From Ectobius pallidus (taxonomy: Eukaryota > Arthropoda > Insecta > Blattodea > Ectobiidae), in NCBI GenBank assembly GCA_964059195.1, contig CAXKWD010000009.1, positions 88,261,432 to 88,325,431 on the forward strand: 64,000 nucleotides of DNA, given 5' to 3'. Numbering within the stretch: the first letter of the stretch is position 1; the number at the start of each line of letters is the position of its first letter. Below the pieces are notes generated by a model. The model saw nothing but the letters and a program-made list of their open reading frames with translations, had not been told where the DNA came from and did not search any database. A program made the position numbers and the translations under genes. Positions 44,378 to 55,617 of this stretch are shown piece after piece.

Positions 44378-44512
44378 GTTCCAATCCGGCGGCCCGGGTT
44401 CGATTCCCGGCCGGGTGGGGGATTTTTCAGTAGTGAAAGATCCCCTCCCCGGGTTCAGGACTGGGTAGGTTAAGTCTTAGGTTAAGATAATGCACATTGT
44501 GCGCGATTCCTT
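44378..44512 (+). repeat. SINE family A, 5'-truncated
   Basis: Starts within the tRNA head (CCGGCGGCCCGGGTTCGATT) and runs to the family 3' end GCACATTGTGCGCGATTCC. Confidence 0.75.
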
Positions 44513-45249
44513 AAATTATTATTTGACAGTGGGTAAGTTTAGTTTGGTGGATTGTACCTACTAAGTATTTCCAGTTCATCCGATACTTCGCTTCCCTTCG
44601 CAATGTTGTATGCATGAATCTCAACAATAAAGTGCTCTCACTAATGAACCGAGACGTACGCTATGAAGAACGCCACTTCCAGTAAACGAGGCTCGCTCTG
44701 TATTCCTAAAATTACTAATGTTACCTTGTCATGCCTAATTGTTCTCATCTCGCGTGTTGGTAAAAAATGCAAAGCCTCCTCGTTGCTCTAGCGGGTGAAC
44801 TTTGACTTTTCTAGGGAGTGGCTAACAAGGGAAAGCAAATGCGTCATTCTTTGGTTCCTGAATAAACGTCCATTAAACTTGAATGTAATCGTTATGTTAC
44901 ATAGAGGAATTAGTCCGGAGACCAGCCTTCTGATGGTTTTCTTTTGACTGAAGAAAGTAATTATAACATTCTATTACCTCATTTAACTCCGGCGAGACTT
45001 CTCTCAGATGTGAATACGGAAATTGTCATATCCTATATAATTTAATACTAAAGCAGAGATTTTTCATTTATTCCTAGCAGCCAGGCAATTTAATCTTTTC
45101 ACAGCTGAATACTTTATATTGATATAAGGAAACATGAAGTCAGACCATCAGTGGCTTCTAAGTTCGAAATCGATTACTAAAATTTCAGTAGAATGCCTGT
45201 TTTCTATAATAATTGAGAGTCGTAGTACGTGGATAAAAATCCTGACATT
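44513..45249. other. Unassigned non-coding sequence
   Basis: Nothing recognised. Confidence 0.4.
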
Positions 45250-45253
45250 TTAA

Positions 45254-45547
45254 CCCTTTATCTGGCAGGCGAAATGAAAATTTATGCTCACTGGATAGGC
45301 AATATTGCTCTCGGGCAACATGGTATATCACAAGTCTAATGGTTATTACCCAGAAAATATACCTCCTATTCGGCAATGGTGCCTACAGCTACAATATCAC
45401 AGGTAACATCTACCAGCAATTTAGTTCATATTCTAACAGTTAGATGGCCGTAGGACGTGTTTTTGTGGTCCGAATGCAAAAGAGGCTTGCCAGGTTCAGG
45501 GAGGTATTCATAGGTGTTGCCTGAGAGCAACACTGCCAGATAAAGGG
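45254..45547. mobile_element. piggyBac-type MITE, 294 bp
   Basis: TIRs CCCTTTATCTGGCAG and CTGCCAGATAAAGGG are exact and each is flanked by TTAA (45250-45253 and 45548-45551). TTAA duplication plus CCC-starting TIRs is the piggyBac hallmark. No transposase inside. Confidence 0.85.
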
Positions 45548-45627
45548 TTAAATAAAGCGCTACTCGAATAATTTTTTGAGGTGACGCATTTATACGTCAA
45601 TAGCAGTGAAAATGTTCATTTACTCAC

Positions 45628-45721
45628 CGTTGCCGTTAAGAAACACTCGTCTGGGAAATCTTTGCTCATAGCAGTCTTGGTTACTGGAGGGAATCTCTTT
45701 CGTCACCACACGTAGCTCCAT
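45628..45721 (-). CDS. Candidate first coding exon of an unknown gene
   Basis: On the minus strand an ATG at 45721 in strong context (G at -3, G at +4) opens 31 codons plus one base (MELRVVTKEIPSSNQ, DCYEQRFPRRVFLNGN) and ends at a consensus splice donor, ACG|GTGAGTA, whose intron would begin at 45627. Without splicing a stop follows two codons later. The flanking sequence upstream (45722-45850) is unique and moderately GC-rich, like a 5' UTR. No protein family recognised and no second exon found to the left. A short open frame can occur by chance, so this is tentative. Confidence 0.3.
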
Positions 45722-46127
45722 ATCAACTAGTGAACAGAGTCACTCACTACCTCAACACTACTTAGAAACGCGCCCGTCGTAATTACAAATTTCTCTGTGT
45801 GTTGTGATAAATAGTTCATGTAGAAGACCACAGAGCGCTATGAGCCTCGACGTCAATTGCCAGACATTCATACACAAGTCTTCCAGAATTAGATTTCTCT
45901 CCTTTATGTAATTTTAACTGCTGGAAGACTTCTATGAATTATAAGGCATGTGCTCTGTATACGAGGACTTGTAAACAAAGCTCTTTGAAGTCGACGCTCT
46001 TCCTCGTCTGTCAATTTTCTTGCCTTCTGAGTCATATCATATGAAATGCTACGCCAGCATCTCTCCCGAATCCTCTGCCCCATCTTGGGGTGAATATTTC
46101 TGTTTACCTATGTGAATTTTGTTACGC
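45722..46127. other. Unique sequence upstream of candidate exon
   Basis: If the exon is real, this holds its 5' UTR and promoter on the minus strand. TATTTATC (minus strand; 45806-45813) is a weak TATA candidate. No repeat recognised. Confidence 0.3.
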
Positions 46128-46432
46128 TTATTTTCCTAGAGAGGGCAGAGGGACAGGTGGTAAGCCCATCGCATCTTAACCCCCCTCCGGAAACTAAAAT
46201 ATTACTTGGACGTGAAAGGGCCGAGAAATTTTGTCCAGAGGCTCTAATTTAGGGTTGGAGTTCTTTTACGTGCCGTAAATCTACGACACGGGCACCCCAG
46301 ATTAAAGTCTCTCCCTGAAGACTACGCGTCCAGGCTCTTACGTCCTGAAAAACCCATCGGCTGAGGCCGGGTTTGATCACGCGACCTTCGGTTCTAGAGA
46401 CGGGCACGCTACCTCTAGACCACCGCAGCCAA
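46128..46432 (-). repeat. tRNA-derived SINE family C, near full-length
   Basis: The minus-strand head GCTGCGGTGGTCTAGAGGTA with AGCGTGCCCGTC, B-box region GTGATCAAACCCGGCC, body GGCACGTAAAAGAACTCCAA and 3' end CTAGGAAAATAAGCGTAACA. Confidence 0.8.
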
Positions 46433-47011
46433 ACTACGCCAGCACACTACAGTATAATTCCAGTATGTGGATTTTGGAAAATAAATCAAATTCACGAGTC
46501 TCCTTGACACAGAATTAAATTTCACTTTATAATTCAAGCATGAAAAGGGGGATTGTTAAAGGGATTATAAACTTTAGCTGGTTACACGCTGTTATTTTTC
46601 TCTAAAAAGCAAATCGGACAGGTTTGAGGCTATAATGTTCTTTAAAACCTACTGAATTCGTAAATAAACTCACTTGGTCCCTACAAATATCCAGAATATA
46701 AGGAAAACCGAGAAGAAGTGGACTCTTTTATAACCTAAAATGGCGATTTCAATTACTACGTTTTCATGGAGAATTCAAATCAGTTCATCAATACAAGGTC
46801 AATACACCTAGAAAGTGGGATCGGATTGACATCGTATTCAACGCTATGAAAACACTACTGTATTCAATTTAGTTTTTGTCTCTCCCGAAAGATTTTTTTT
46901 TTTTTTCAGTTAGTAAGTTTTTCAAAAAGGTCCTCAATTAGGCCTAAACGATAAGGTTTTATTGCCAGGATAAAGGTAAAGACTCCTTACGATTATTAAG
47001 AATTAGGACAT
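46433..47011. other. Unassigned; T run near 46890
   Basis: Nothing recognised besides a T homopolymer and one TAGGCCTA near 46940. Confidence 0.4.
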
Positions 47012-47021
47012 AGAGTTTTCA

Positions 47022-47436
47022 CAGTCCACCGCTGTGGCACAGGGGATGTGTTCGCTCCTCTCACGCAGCGGTTCCGGGTTCGATTCCTGGTCGTGACAAG
47101 TTACGCATGTGGGTTTTTTCGAGTTTTTTCTTCTCACCCTTGTGGCCCCCGGATATTATGTAGCCGTCATTATCATCTCCATCCCATCCTCGCCTCGTTC
47201 AGAGTAAAGGTATGTGTGAATGGTGTGTCTCGTTCTATGAGTTCATGTTATCTCGGAGGTGGCCCCGGCATTGGGCTGATCACTCATCCGGAGACCCTCT
47301 GTGTCTTTGTCTGGTAAAGTATTACGTGATCAAATGAATAATCCCTCTCCCGACAGGTCGCGGTCTTGCAAGGGCTGGGCGGCGTAGGTTGCTTAAACGT
47401 CCCTAAAATGGAGAGCTAAAACTAAGGTAAAGAAGA
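47022..47436 (+). repeat. tRNA-derived SINE family B, full-length
   Basis: The head CAGTCCACCGCTGTGGCACAG and CCGGGTTCGATTCCTGG (B box) lead into the family body and 3' end AAAATGGAGAGCTAAAACTA. Flanking AGAGTTTTCA and AGAGTTCTCA (47012-47021, 47437-47446; one mismatch) are consistent with a target-site duplication. Confidence 0.8.
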
Positions 47437-47446
47437 AGAGTTCTCA

Positions 47447-48066
47447 AAATGATAATCGCATTCATCTGGCAACATAAATATTTTAACTTTTAAGGATTCT
47501 AATAAAGATACGTCGGCTTTAAGAGGAATAAATGAAAAAATCAATTCCTGACATAAGAAAGGACATTTATGAAAGTATGTAAACTTCATGAAAAGGAATT
47601 GTCTTTCCACAGGATCCGAAGTGGGGGAGGTTTGGGTTTGCGTTAACAAATCCACTGTTAAGGGAAATCTGCTGACAGATATTTCCTGGAGATAATAAAT
47701 GTGTTAAGCTTTAGTATTTCTCCATCTTTTCAGAACGTCGCTGCTGGGAATTTCATTAAATTTATACAGCAGTCATAGTAATGAAGGCAACTCATACAAA
47801 TATTATAAAATCTACTAACGCTGGGGACTTGGAGTTTTCACAATTCAACTCGACTCAATTTGCGATGTCTGTAGTCAAGGAAAAATACCAATATTCGCTT
47901 AAAATATCGAAGATTATAGGCCTAAATGTTTTAATTGCCGTTTTGTACTCTCCTCTATTTGACTACTTCCTATTGGTTATTTTTCCTGCCAATGACTAAA
48001 CTCCCGAAATCATTTTCTATTGTTTTCTGCTTTTTATTGATTGTTGTCTGTTATCTTATTAACGCA
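47447..48066. other. Unassigned non-coding sequence
   Basis: Nothing recognised. Confidence 0.4.
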
Positions 48067-48142
48067 CATAAACACCCATCCCGCGGAGGGATGGAACCCG
48101 CAATCTCCTGTACCACGGCACCAAGGCCCTAGCTACCATGAC
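48067..48142 (-). repeat. tRNA-like sequence, decayed
   Basis: Minus strand: GGTAGCTAGGGCCTTGGTGC (A-box position) and GCGGGTTCCATCCCTCCGC, a good T-arm with 5 paired bases. Likely a SINE head rather than a functional tRNA. Confidence 0.4.
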
Positions 48143-48944
48143 AAAGGAGATCGGCTAATAAAGTTTCATGGGCGTTTTGAAATAATCAATTAATCTTCTA
48201 TTAAAAATTGTACAAACTTATTTGCTAAAAAAGAGTAAAGGTTCGAAAATAAAATATTTTTAGAAAAGAAGTTGGAGAAGCTACAAATGGAAGCATTATT
48301 TAATTCCTTGAGAAATGTTTACTTCCGTTGGAAAACACGAGCCACCCAGAGTAACGAACCACGTACCACGAAGTGCTGCAGTCACAACTCACAAGCTTCA
48401 ATCCAGAAACCCCTAGTCCCATCACGAGCTCCACGAAATCTGGAGGTCCCTAGCAAGACGTCTGGGGATGTCACACTACGATTGTTGAAGATTTTCTCTT
48501 ACTATTACTACCACTTTACATGAAAAAATCCTTTTTCGCGATTTTCTCGATAATCGCTCCTAACTTATGATTTTATTTTGTTTTGTACAAGATGCTTTCG
48601 TACTAAGATCTATTTGGACTTTTTTTCGCAAAAAAAAATCTCTGAAGGGTAGTTCTAAGCCAGACATCGTTTGCACAAACTCACGTTTAGACGTAGGGTG
48701 AACAATACACTTTTGCATAGGACTGATAAAAAATTTGAATATGCAATCCCTGCAATAACAATATAGGGTACATTATTTATTTTCACTTTAAATTAACTTA
48801 GTCATTGTTATTCATTTTTGTAGAATAAATCAAGGGAAAAACTATATCAGGCAATTGTTTCCTTGCTTTATTTTACATGTATTTTAATATACTGACTTTA
48901 TTGGGAATATTCAAAATAAAAGAATATTTTAGGAGAATTATTCC
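48143..48944. other. Unassigned non-coding sequence
   Basis: An 83-codon frame (48272-48523, +) is not recognised. TTTTCGCGATTTTCTCGATAA near 48533 recalls the 36.9-kb tandem family. Confidence 0.4.
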
Positions 48945-49012
48945 TCGTGAAACCGGGATACGAACCCGTGACTTTCGCCTTTCCGTTTCGATGCTAGAAT
49001 TCGACTCACAGT
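48945..49012 (-). repeat. tRNA-like sequence, decayed
   Basis: Minus strand contains TCTAGCATCGAAACGG and CACGGGTTCGTATCCCGG, a strong B box/T arm. The acceptor stem is not complete. Confidence 0.4.
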
Positions 49013-49061
49013 TCAAATGAAAAATAATGTTCAATACTCTGTGGTTCCATATATATATATA

Positions 49062-49128
49062 TGCCTACGGTAGATGACGCAGCGGTCCCACCAGGGATAT
49101 AGTGCCACGCAGTTTATTTTAGTTTATA
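49062..49128 (+). repeat. SINE family E, 3' fragment
   Basis: GATGACGCAGCGGTCCCACC through TAGTGCCACGCAGTTTATTT matches the end of 2400-2692 with changes. Confidence 0.5.
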
Positions 49129-49299
49129 AATAATAATAAATATATAATATGGTACTGTAAAATAATCGTAGAAATACTCAGTCACAAAATCAATAAATTA
49201 GTATGCCTCACAATATTGTACGTGACATAAATGTCTTTCAGTGAGATCGACCTAACAGCAATAACAGGAGATAGATTCCATCTGGCGCAATCAGTCGAA

Positions 49300-49368
49300 C
49301 ACTGGCTAGCTCAGTTGGTAGAGCATCGGCTTAGAAGGCCGGTTATGGGTTAAAATTCCAGTATCCGA
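49300..49368 (+). tRNA. tRNA-like sequence (probable pseudogene)
   Basis: Good D arm (GCTCAGTTGGTAGAGC), complete anticodon stem TCGGC/GCCGG with loop TTAGAAG (AGA), and T arm GGGTTAAAATTCC. The acceptor stem does not pair and the anticodon would be Ser without a long variable arm, so function is unlikely. Confidence 0.4.
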
Positions 49369-49724
49369 GATCTGATTTTTTTATTTTTTTGGCTCAAATA
49401 TTCTCATTTAATTTTCAACATAAATATTCTGTGGTTTCAAGAATTCGTAACCACACACAAAATGTAAATCGTATAGTTAGTTATGAAATATATTATATAC
49501 CAAATTAAAAAACTCTCATATCGAATTAGTGTGTAAAAATTTAAAAACTTATTTCCAGTCGCAGTCAAGTTATTCATGATTTTGAAAAAAGTGGCATACT
49601 GCACGGTAGTCTACCTACAGGAAGAGCCCCGCCCGAATTTCTCTTTTATGAACAGTCTTGTTTCATTTTGGCATCAAACCCTTCAACATTGTCGTTGTTA
49701 ACTCAGATACATAATAGTTATTAG

Positions 49725-50155
49725 TAGGGATGGGTCCTCGATACTTTCGATACCTCGATACTCTCGATACTTGCATGGTATCGGCATCGAACGATACTTC
49801 AGAGAACTCGCTCGATATTTTTTCGATACTTTTGTAGTTCTGCAATTCTGCAATTAAGTGAGAATGCTAGTATTTTTTAAGAAAAACTTGTAAGTGGACT
49901 GTTTAAAAAACTAATTTTAGTTTTAATGTAGCGTTTAAAAATAATTATAGGCTACTGATGATATTCAATTTTGTCTCATTAAATATGCAGACTTAATTAA
50001 TTTAGTTGGTATTAAGCAGTTCTCTCAAATTTTAATTTTTAATGTACCTATTTATTGAAACTGGAAATGTTGAAGGTATCGAGTATCGAAGTATCGAGTA
50101 TCGAGGAAAAAATCATGTATCGGTATCGAGAAAATCTGGTATCGACCCATCCCTA
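49725..50155. mobile_element. Non-autonomous hAT element with TATCGA-rich ends
   Basis: TIRs TAGGGATGGGTCCTCGATAC and GGTATCGACCCATCCCTA are flanked by GTTATTAG and GTTATTCG (49717-49724, 50156-50163; one mismatch). Subterminal regions carry many GTATCGA/TCGATAC repeats, likely transposase-binding sites in the parent element. No coding frame. Confidence 0.8.
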
Positions 50156-50163
50156 GTTATTCG

Positions 50164-50964
50164 CTAAGAATATCTGTCTCTATCGATAACGCATGGTTTC
50201 CAAGCTTGGGAGCAAGAAACTGCTTACGAGAAATAGTACACAAAATGCTGCTGAGCTATTTCAAACAAATGTTAAATACAAGTCGTTCTTTACAACACCT
50301 TGGAGTAATGAGGTCTCCAAAGATTTACAAAGTCACAAAGGAAAACAAACTTTTGACACACGTGAGCGTATAAAACACGGAAAAACCATAAAGGAATCCC
50401 ACAGAAACAGAAATATATCACATCAACCGCTGACAGAACTGTAGAAATACGTTTTTACTTACTCTTGATTTATTTTCCCATTTGGTTGCGGTCGATTTGT
50501 TAAGTAAACTTTAAACAAGAAGCCTGCAGTCAATACAACGTATATATTTATTACAGCACATACAGAACGTTCCGAAAATTTAAGTACCCAACATAATCAA
50601 AATAAAACCTTCGCAGAACATTAACATGCTGTTACATACAGTTGAACTCTACCAATAACATTTAAATGTAGCATAATGCAAACAGATTTTCAGTCCCCAT
50701 GTTTAAGATGATAACTACAACTCTCAAAAGTAATTGGGTCTGCTTATACTTGTGTTACGAAACGCTCCGTAAAATTAGATTTTTAAGTGTCTGACAATTT
50801 ATTGTGAATTTAATTAATACAAATTACTTATTTTTTGACGGTGATATTTTTAAATCTAGTTTCCGTTCGTGCTATCATGGGGGAAACTCGAATTCCCTGC
50901 ACCCAGTGCCGGTACCCTAAGCTCCTGAGTCTTTTGCCTCCTTTGCAGCACACGTGAGTAATTA
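50164..50964. other. Unassigned non-coding sequence
   Basis: An 83-codon frame at 50193-50444 (+) is not recognised. Confidence 0.4.
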
Positions 50965-50966
50965 TA

Positions 50967-51515
50967 CAGGGTGTTAATAAATAACACCGACAAATTCTAC
51001 CTGTATATAGAAGGGACTTAGACAAGCAACTTTTATTAGGAGATTTTTGCTCTATGACGTAAAATGTCTAAGCTTATGCTACAGGGCATTAAAGTCATTA
51101 CAATTTGGTGCTCATAAATCAATAATTACGCGAAATAGGGTTAAAATGTTCATTAAGTTGACTTCATGGCTTCCTAGTGATCGATAAAAACCTGACTCTT
51201 AATCAATCGTCAACAGCTATATCATAATTTAGTGTTTACATAATCTGCAAAATTTACAGACTAATCAATTGACTGGTCGCCACTGCGTTAGTATATTTTT
51301 TTAATTCATAACTACTCACTAGTGTTAACAACGAAGTTCCTTTGTTTTTCATTTTTTTCTAATGTTAGAAGTCAGTAGCGGCCATGCCCTGGGAGATTTC
51401 ATGCTGTAACAGGAAAAATAGAATCCATAGAGCAAAAATCTACTAATAAAAGTTGCTTGTCTATGTCCCATCTATACACTGGTAAAATATTTCGTTGTTA
51501 TTCATTAACACTCTA
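50967..51515. mobile_element. MITE family L, copy 2, complete
   Basis: Starts CAGGGTGTTAATAAATAAC and ends with a near complement (GTTATTCATTAACACTCTA); the inverted repeats extend about 95 bp, to AAGCAACTTTTATTAG and TTTTTGCTCTATG. TA flanks on both sides. About 549 bp, closely similar to 14653-15143; no transposase. Confidence 0.8.
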
Positions 51516-51517
51516 TA

Positions 51518-52167
51518 TATCATTACTGCAGGCATGGAATATAATCATAACATTTGATAGTTGACTTTTGCCACTTCAGTTTTACCTATGTCTTGACTTC
51601 TCTTTTATTTCTTAATAAGCTCTTGACGTACGATACCTGAGTTGTGCCTGATCACAAGTAATCGATGTATCGATCATCACCCAATTTTTTAAGATTGTTA
51701 CCCCTTGCAACTTGAGTACAGCTGTATAATGATTAATTATTTTCATGTAATTAATATTTTTATTACTTGCTATCGTAGAAAAATAATGAGCAATACACAT
51801 GGAAGTGCATTGAAGAATCTCGGAAATATAAAAACAATCGCCTTCGGCTCGTCTTTCAAACTCTTCTTCGATTCTCCAATGTTGCATTTGCCACTCCTGT
51901 ATCGCAATAAACTATTTTAGGCTATAAGAAAGAATTATTAAATTATTTTAGACAGTCGAGGGTAAACTTTTAACGGTAGACGATAAAGAGAAATTATTCT
52001 ACTGAATGGTGTAAAATTATAACACCCCAGGGTGACCAACTCTTATTTCGTGTACCACAAATCCTCCCTACACAGTCCACTGTTGTAAATCCAAACAATA
52101 TAACAAATCATGTAATCTATCATATTCCTACTTCCTCTGCCAAAGTAATTACCATTTCAACTTTTAA
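51518..52167. other. Unassigned non-coding sequence
   Basis: Nothing recognised. Confidence 0.4.
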
Positions 52168-52169
52168 TA

Positions 52170-52635
52170 CGAGGGTCATTCAATAATTAAAGAGACAAAT
52201 TGGTCTGGGGAAAAGACGGTTGGTAGTACAAGTTTGATACATTTAAGATTTTAAGTTGGCATCACTGGGATGCGTTCTAATCACCTGATGGATCAACACT
52301 GCTCTGTTTATAACCTCAAAATTAAGTTTTAACGATGTCGGGTCTTCTTGAAAATTCCACATTGCTCTGTTTATAACCTCAAAATTAAGTTTTAACGATG
52401 TCGGGTCTTCTTGAAAATTCCGCATTGGTTGAACAACGTTCTGTGATTCGTTTTCTGATTGCTGAAGGTAAATAACCAGCTAATATATACTCTAGAATGA
52501 CTAAAGTGTATGGTGAAAGTTGTATAAACCGTGGAAATTTTTACAAGTGGGTAGAACAGTTCAAAAGTGGTCGAGAATCAGTGACTGACGAACACCGTTC
52601 TGGCCGGCCTGTTGAAGTTGCAACTTCCTCCTTGT
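52170..52635 (+). pseudogene. Mariner 5' end with transposase N-terminus
   Basis: Terminus CGAGGGTCATTCAATAATTA after TA. A frame from ATG at 52398 reads MSGLLENSALVEQRSVIRFL and IAEG, has a TAA, then RMTKVYGESCINRGNFYKW and EQFKSGRESVTDEHRSGRP, the helix-turn-helix DNA-binding region and ERSGRP-type linker of mariner transposases. The sequence stops being mariner-like near 52635, so the catalytic domain is missing. A 63-bp segment (52301-52363) covering the start codon is tandemly duplicated. Confidence 0.8.
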
Positions 52636-52639
52636 ATCA

Positions 52640-55609
52640 TAAGTAAGTATTTTCTACGATAGAGCGTAAAGTTGCAATTTTTTCAATTACTGTTGTTAGT
52701 GCCCAAGGTAGTAAACCTTTAAAACACAAGTGCTATTCATTTTTCTCAACAAAAGCAAATGTCATTAACGATCATAGGTTCAAACGGCAATGAAACGTCA
52801 TTTATTTCAAATATTTATTTACTGTATCTTTAAACATATTTATTTATTTATTAGAAATTAATTGCTACAGTAGAAAAAACAGCACATGGTCTATGTCCCT
52901 AATTTAAATTTGAGTAACTTGTATTACGAATAACTACCTCAGCAATGATGAATTTCATTTAGTTCTTTGAGGAAATAATAGTGTAGTACAAGAGGTTTAT
53001 TTTTTACGCCTTATACCCTCAAAAAATCACAGGTAAACCAAGGAGGACTTCAATAAGGCCTTATTTATTCCACACTCAGGAAAGTGTGGTAGCAAAATTC
53101 AGCCATACATTTCATTTCTACAGATTATTCCTGAGTTGGAAACTTTCTGTGGATTCTTTGGGGGAAAGTGATAACTTAACGTAGAGCCTATCCATATCAA
53201 ATTTCGAAACTGGTGTACAAAGGCTTTGATGAACCAGACAAACGCATCCCTCCTACATGTCGCTGTCCTGGAGACGTGACCTCAGCACGCCGGTCACAGG
53301 TCAAATATTTGCCGTGCAACTCCTTTGTGCCCTCCTCCTGTTCCATACAGGCATACAGATACAGTACATGGATGCTGTGTTTAGCCTGAGGCAGTAATTT
53401 ACTGCTGTCTGTCACTCGATACTGTACTGTTCAAGTCAACGTTTTATTTCTCAATCACAGTAGATAGAATATCACAACACTTCAGTGTCTGTTATATTGA
53501 CTGGGATTGCTCTAATATTGATAATTCATCATATCATGAAATCTTTTACATGAAATGAGTATTTGTTTGAAATAATTCTTCAGTAAACTTCAGTGTGGAT
53601 GAGAAGCAATGAGTTGTTAACACGTTACAACAAAACTAATTTGCGATTTACATGGAATATTAGTTTTTTTTGTTATTGTTGCCAAAATGGCAAACGAAAA
53701 CTACTTTTGCTTTCGCTACCCTTACCGCATTACCCTGAAATTCGATGTCGGGTTTTTAGCATTAAAATAGGTTTTGAAGTCCCCAGGATCCAAAAATACG
53801 TTCTAACACTTGTCTGTGTTTCTGTCCGTCTTTGTGTCATTGTGGACAGCATAGCTTGAGAGTGAAAATCGTATAAAAATATTTTATACAAGCTGAACGG
53901 GGTATAAGTGCGCAGATTTTAACACCATATTCCTCAGTAGACACAAATAAAAAAATTAAAATACAATTTTTATCCGAAGTAAGAACCTTTATCAGAAAAA
54001 ATTATCTCTAAACTTGAACCACGCTTCATTCGTTAGATATTAACCGTACTGTTCTAATTTTTTTCACAACATTCTGCGAAGCCTTCCAACCTTATTATCT
54101 AAAGAAACATAAACGTAATCACAAAACTCCATATGGGTTTTATTTTAATGTGATCTATTGTCCCTCTGAATCTGGAAAGCCTACAAGCTTTTATAATAAT
54201 AATAATAATTATTATTATTATTAAATAGAAACAGTGTCTTAAGTATTAAGAATCCACTTGTGCTATTCCTATACTCTGAATAAGCTGGATTAAAATTTTG
54301 AAAAAGGCGTATACAATATGAGCTTTTAATGGGCATCTCTTCGTATCAATCATCGTTTTGTTTCTGTTGTGCACCTCTATTACTGTACAAGTCAAACTTT
54401 AGGTCTACCGGTATTTGCTGTCTATAGGCAGTTTCTGAATAGAAAGCAGACTACTTGCATCATAATTCGTATTAAGTTTATTTAATATGATTGTGTTAAA
54501 GCATGGTAGAGAGTAAGCTTAATTCATGACTAAATAACATATTTTGCTTGTTCATTTGTCAATCAATGTAGTTACATATTTGCTTTTTATTTTCAAGTTG
54601 TAAAATAAATAAAAATAGAGGAAGTATAATAAATAACAGATAAATAATAAAGGAAAAGATGTTTTCAACATACTGTTTCTATACCAGAATTAGTTGTCTC
54701 AAGAAATTGATAAGATAACATGATATTTCTATGTGAACAGATTAATATAGGTTATCGTTTGTGGTTCCAAACAATAACAGGCCTCGAATATGTCGCTGAT
54801 GAGGAAACAAAATGAAAAATTTCATACATATTGCATGACGAACTGTTGAACAAACCCGAGACTCCTGTATGCAAGGCGTATATATTAAAGGCTGCAGCAA
54901 CTTGTTAAGAACTGTAAGAATAACAGCTAGGCGAAGATTCGAATCGGAAAAATGTACTATCATGTGCGAGTCACTTGTTTAGTAAGTTGTAATATTGGAA
55001 AATGCTTAGCCGTCTCCACAAGGTTCCATCCTAAGCCTGTTGTCAGATTTTCTGCCTCTCACGTCACTATCTGATATCGGCGTGCACGCAGCCAGGTCCA
55101 TGCAAGCTATATGAAACAGAATTAAATGCGTTCTGATACCGATATTTTACAGTCTATATGTGTGTGGTCTTTTTCCAGCTTTTTATATAGTGTACAATAA
55201 AACTGTGTTGAAAGAAAGGCAAGAAAATTCTGGGCGAAAGAATTCCTCCCACTAAGCAAGCAAAACACATTTGCTACAGTCGAATAATATAAGAAAAATA
55301 TACGTTATAAGCAGGGTTAGGATTTTTAGGCATGTACCTTTATTCGTTGGGCAAATTAAAGTTTTGTGAAAGAAACCACACATGTCTCTAGTTGAGAACG
55401 GAGGCAATTTTCTATCACCCTTTACCCCTTTATTTTCTCCTCCGTGCGCATAATCCCCTTTTCTTCCCATTTTTTCTTTTGCTTTCATTTTTAATCCAAG
55501 GTTTTAATAATCTTCTAAAGCCCATTCAATCGTTTATGGCCTGTAACTTTAGAGTACCATTGCTCTTTTATTATATTATAATTATCTTAGTTTTGTTACA
55601 GAAGCTAAG
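52640..55609. other. Unassigned non-coding sequence, 3 kb
   Basis: No gene recognised. Contains a perfect AAT/ATT palindrome at about 54193-54223 and a 73-codon minus frame (53197-53415) of unknown nature with no splice support. Confidence 0.35.
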
Positions 55610-55617
55610 ATCATAAG

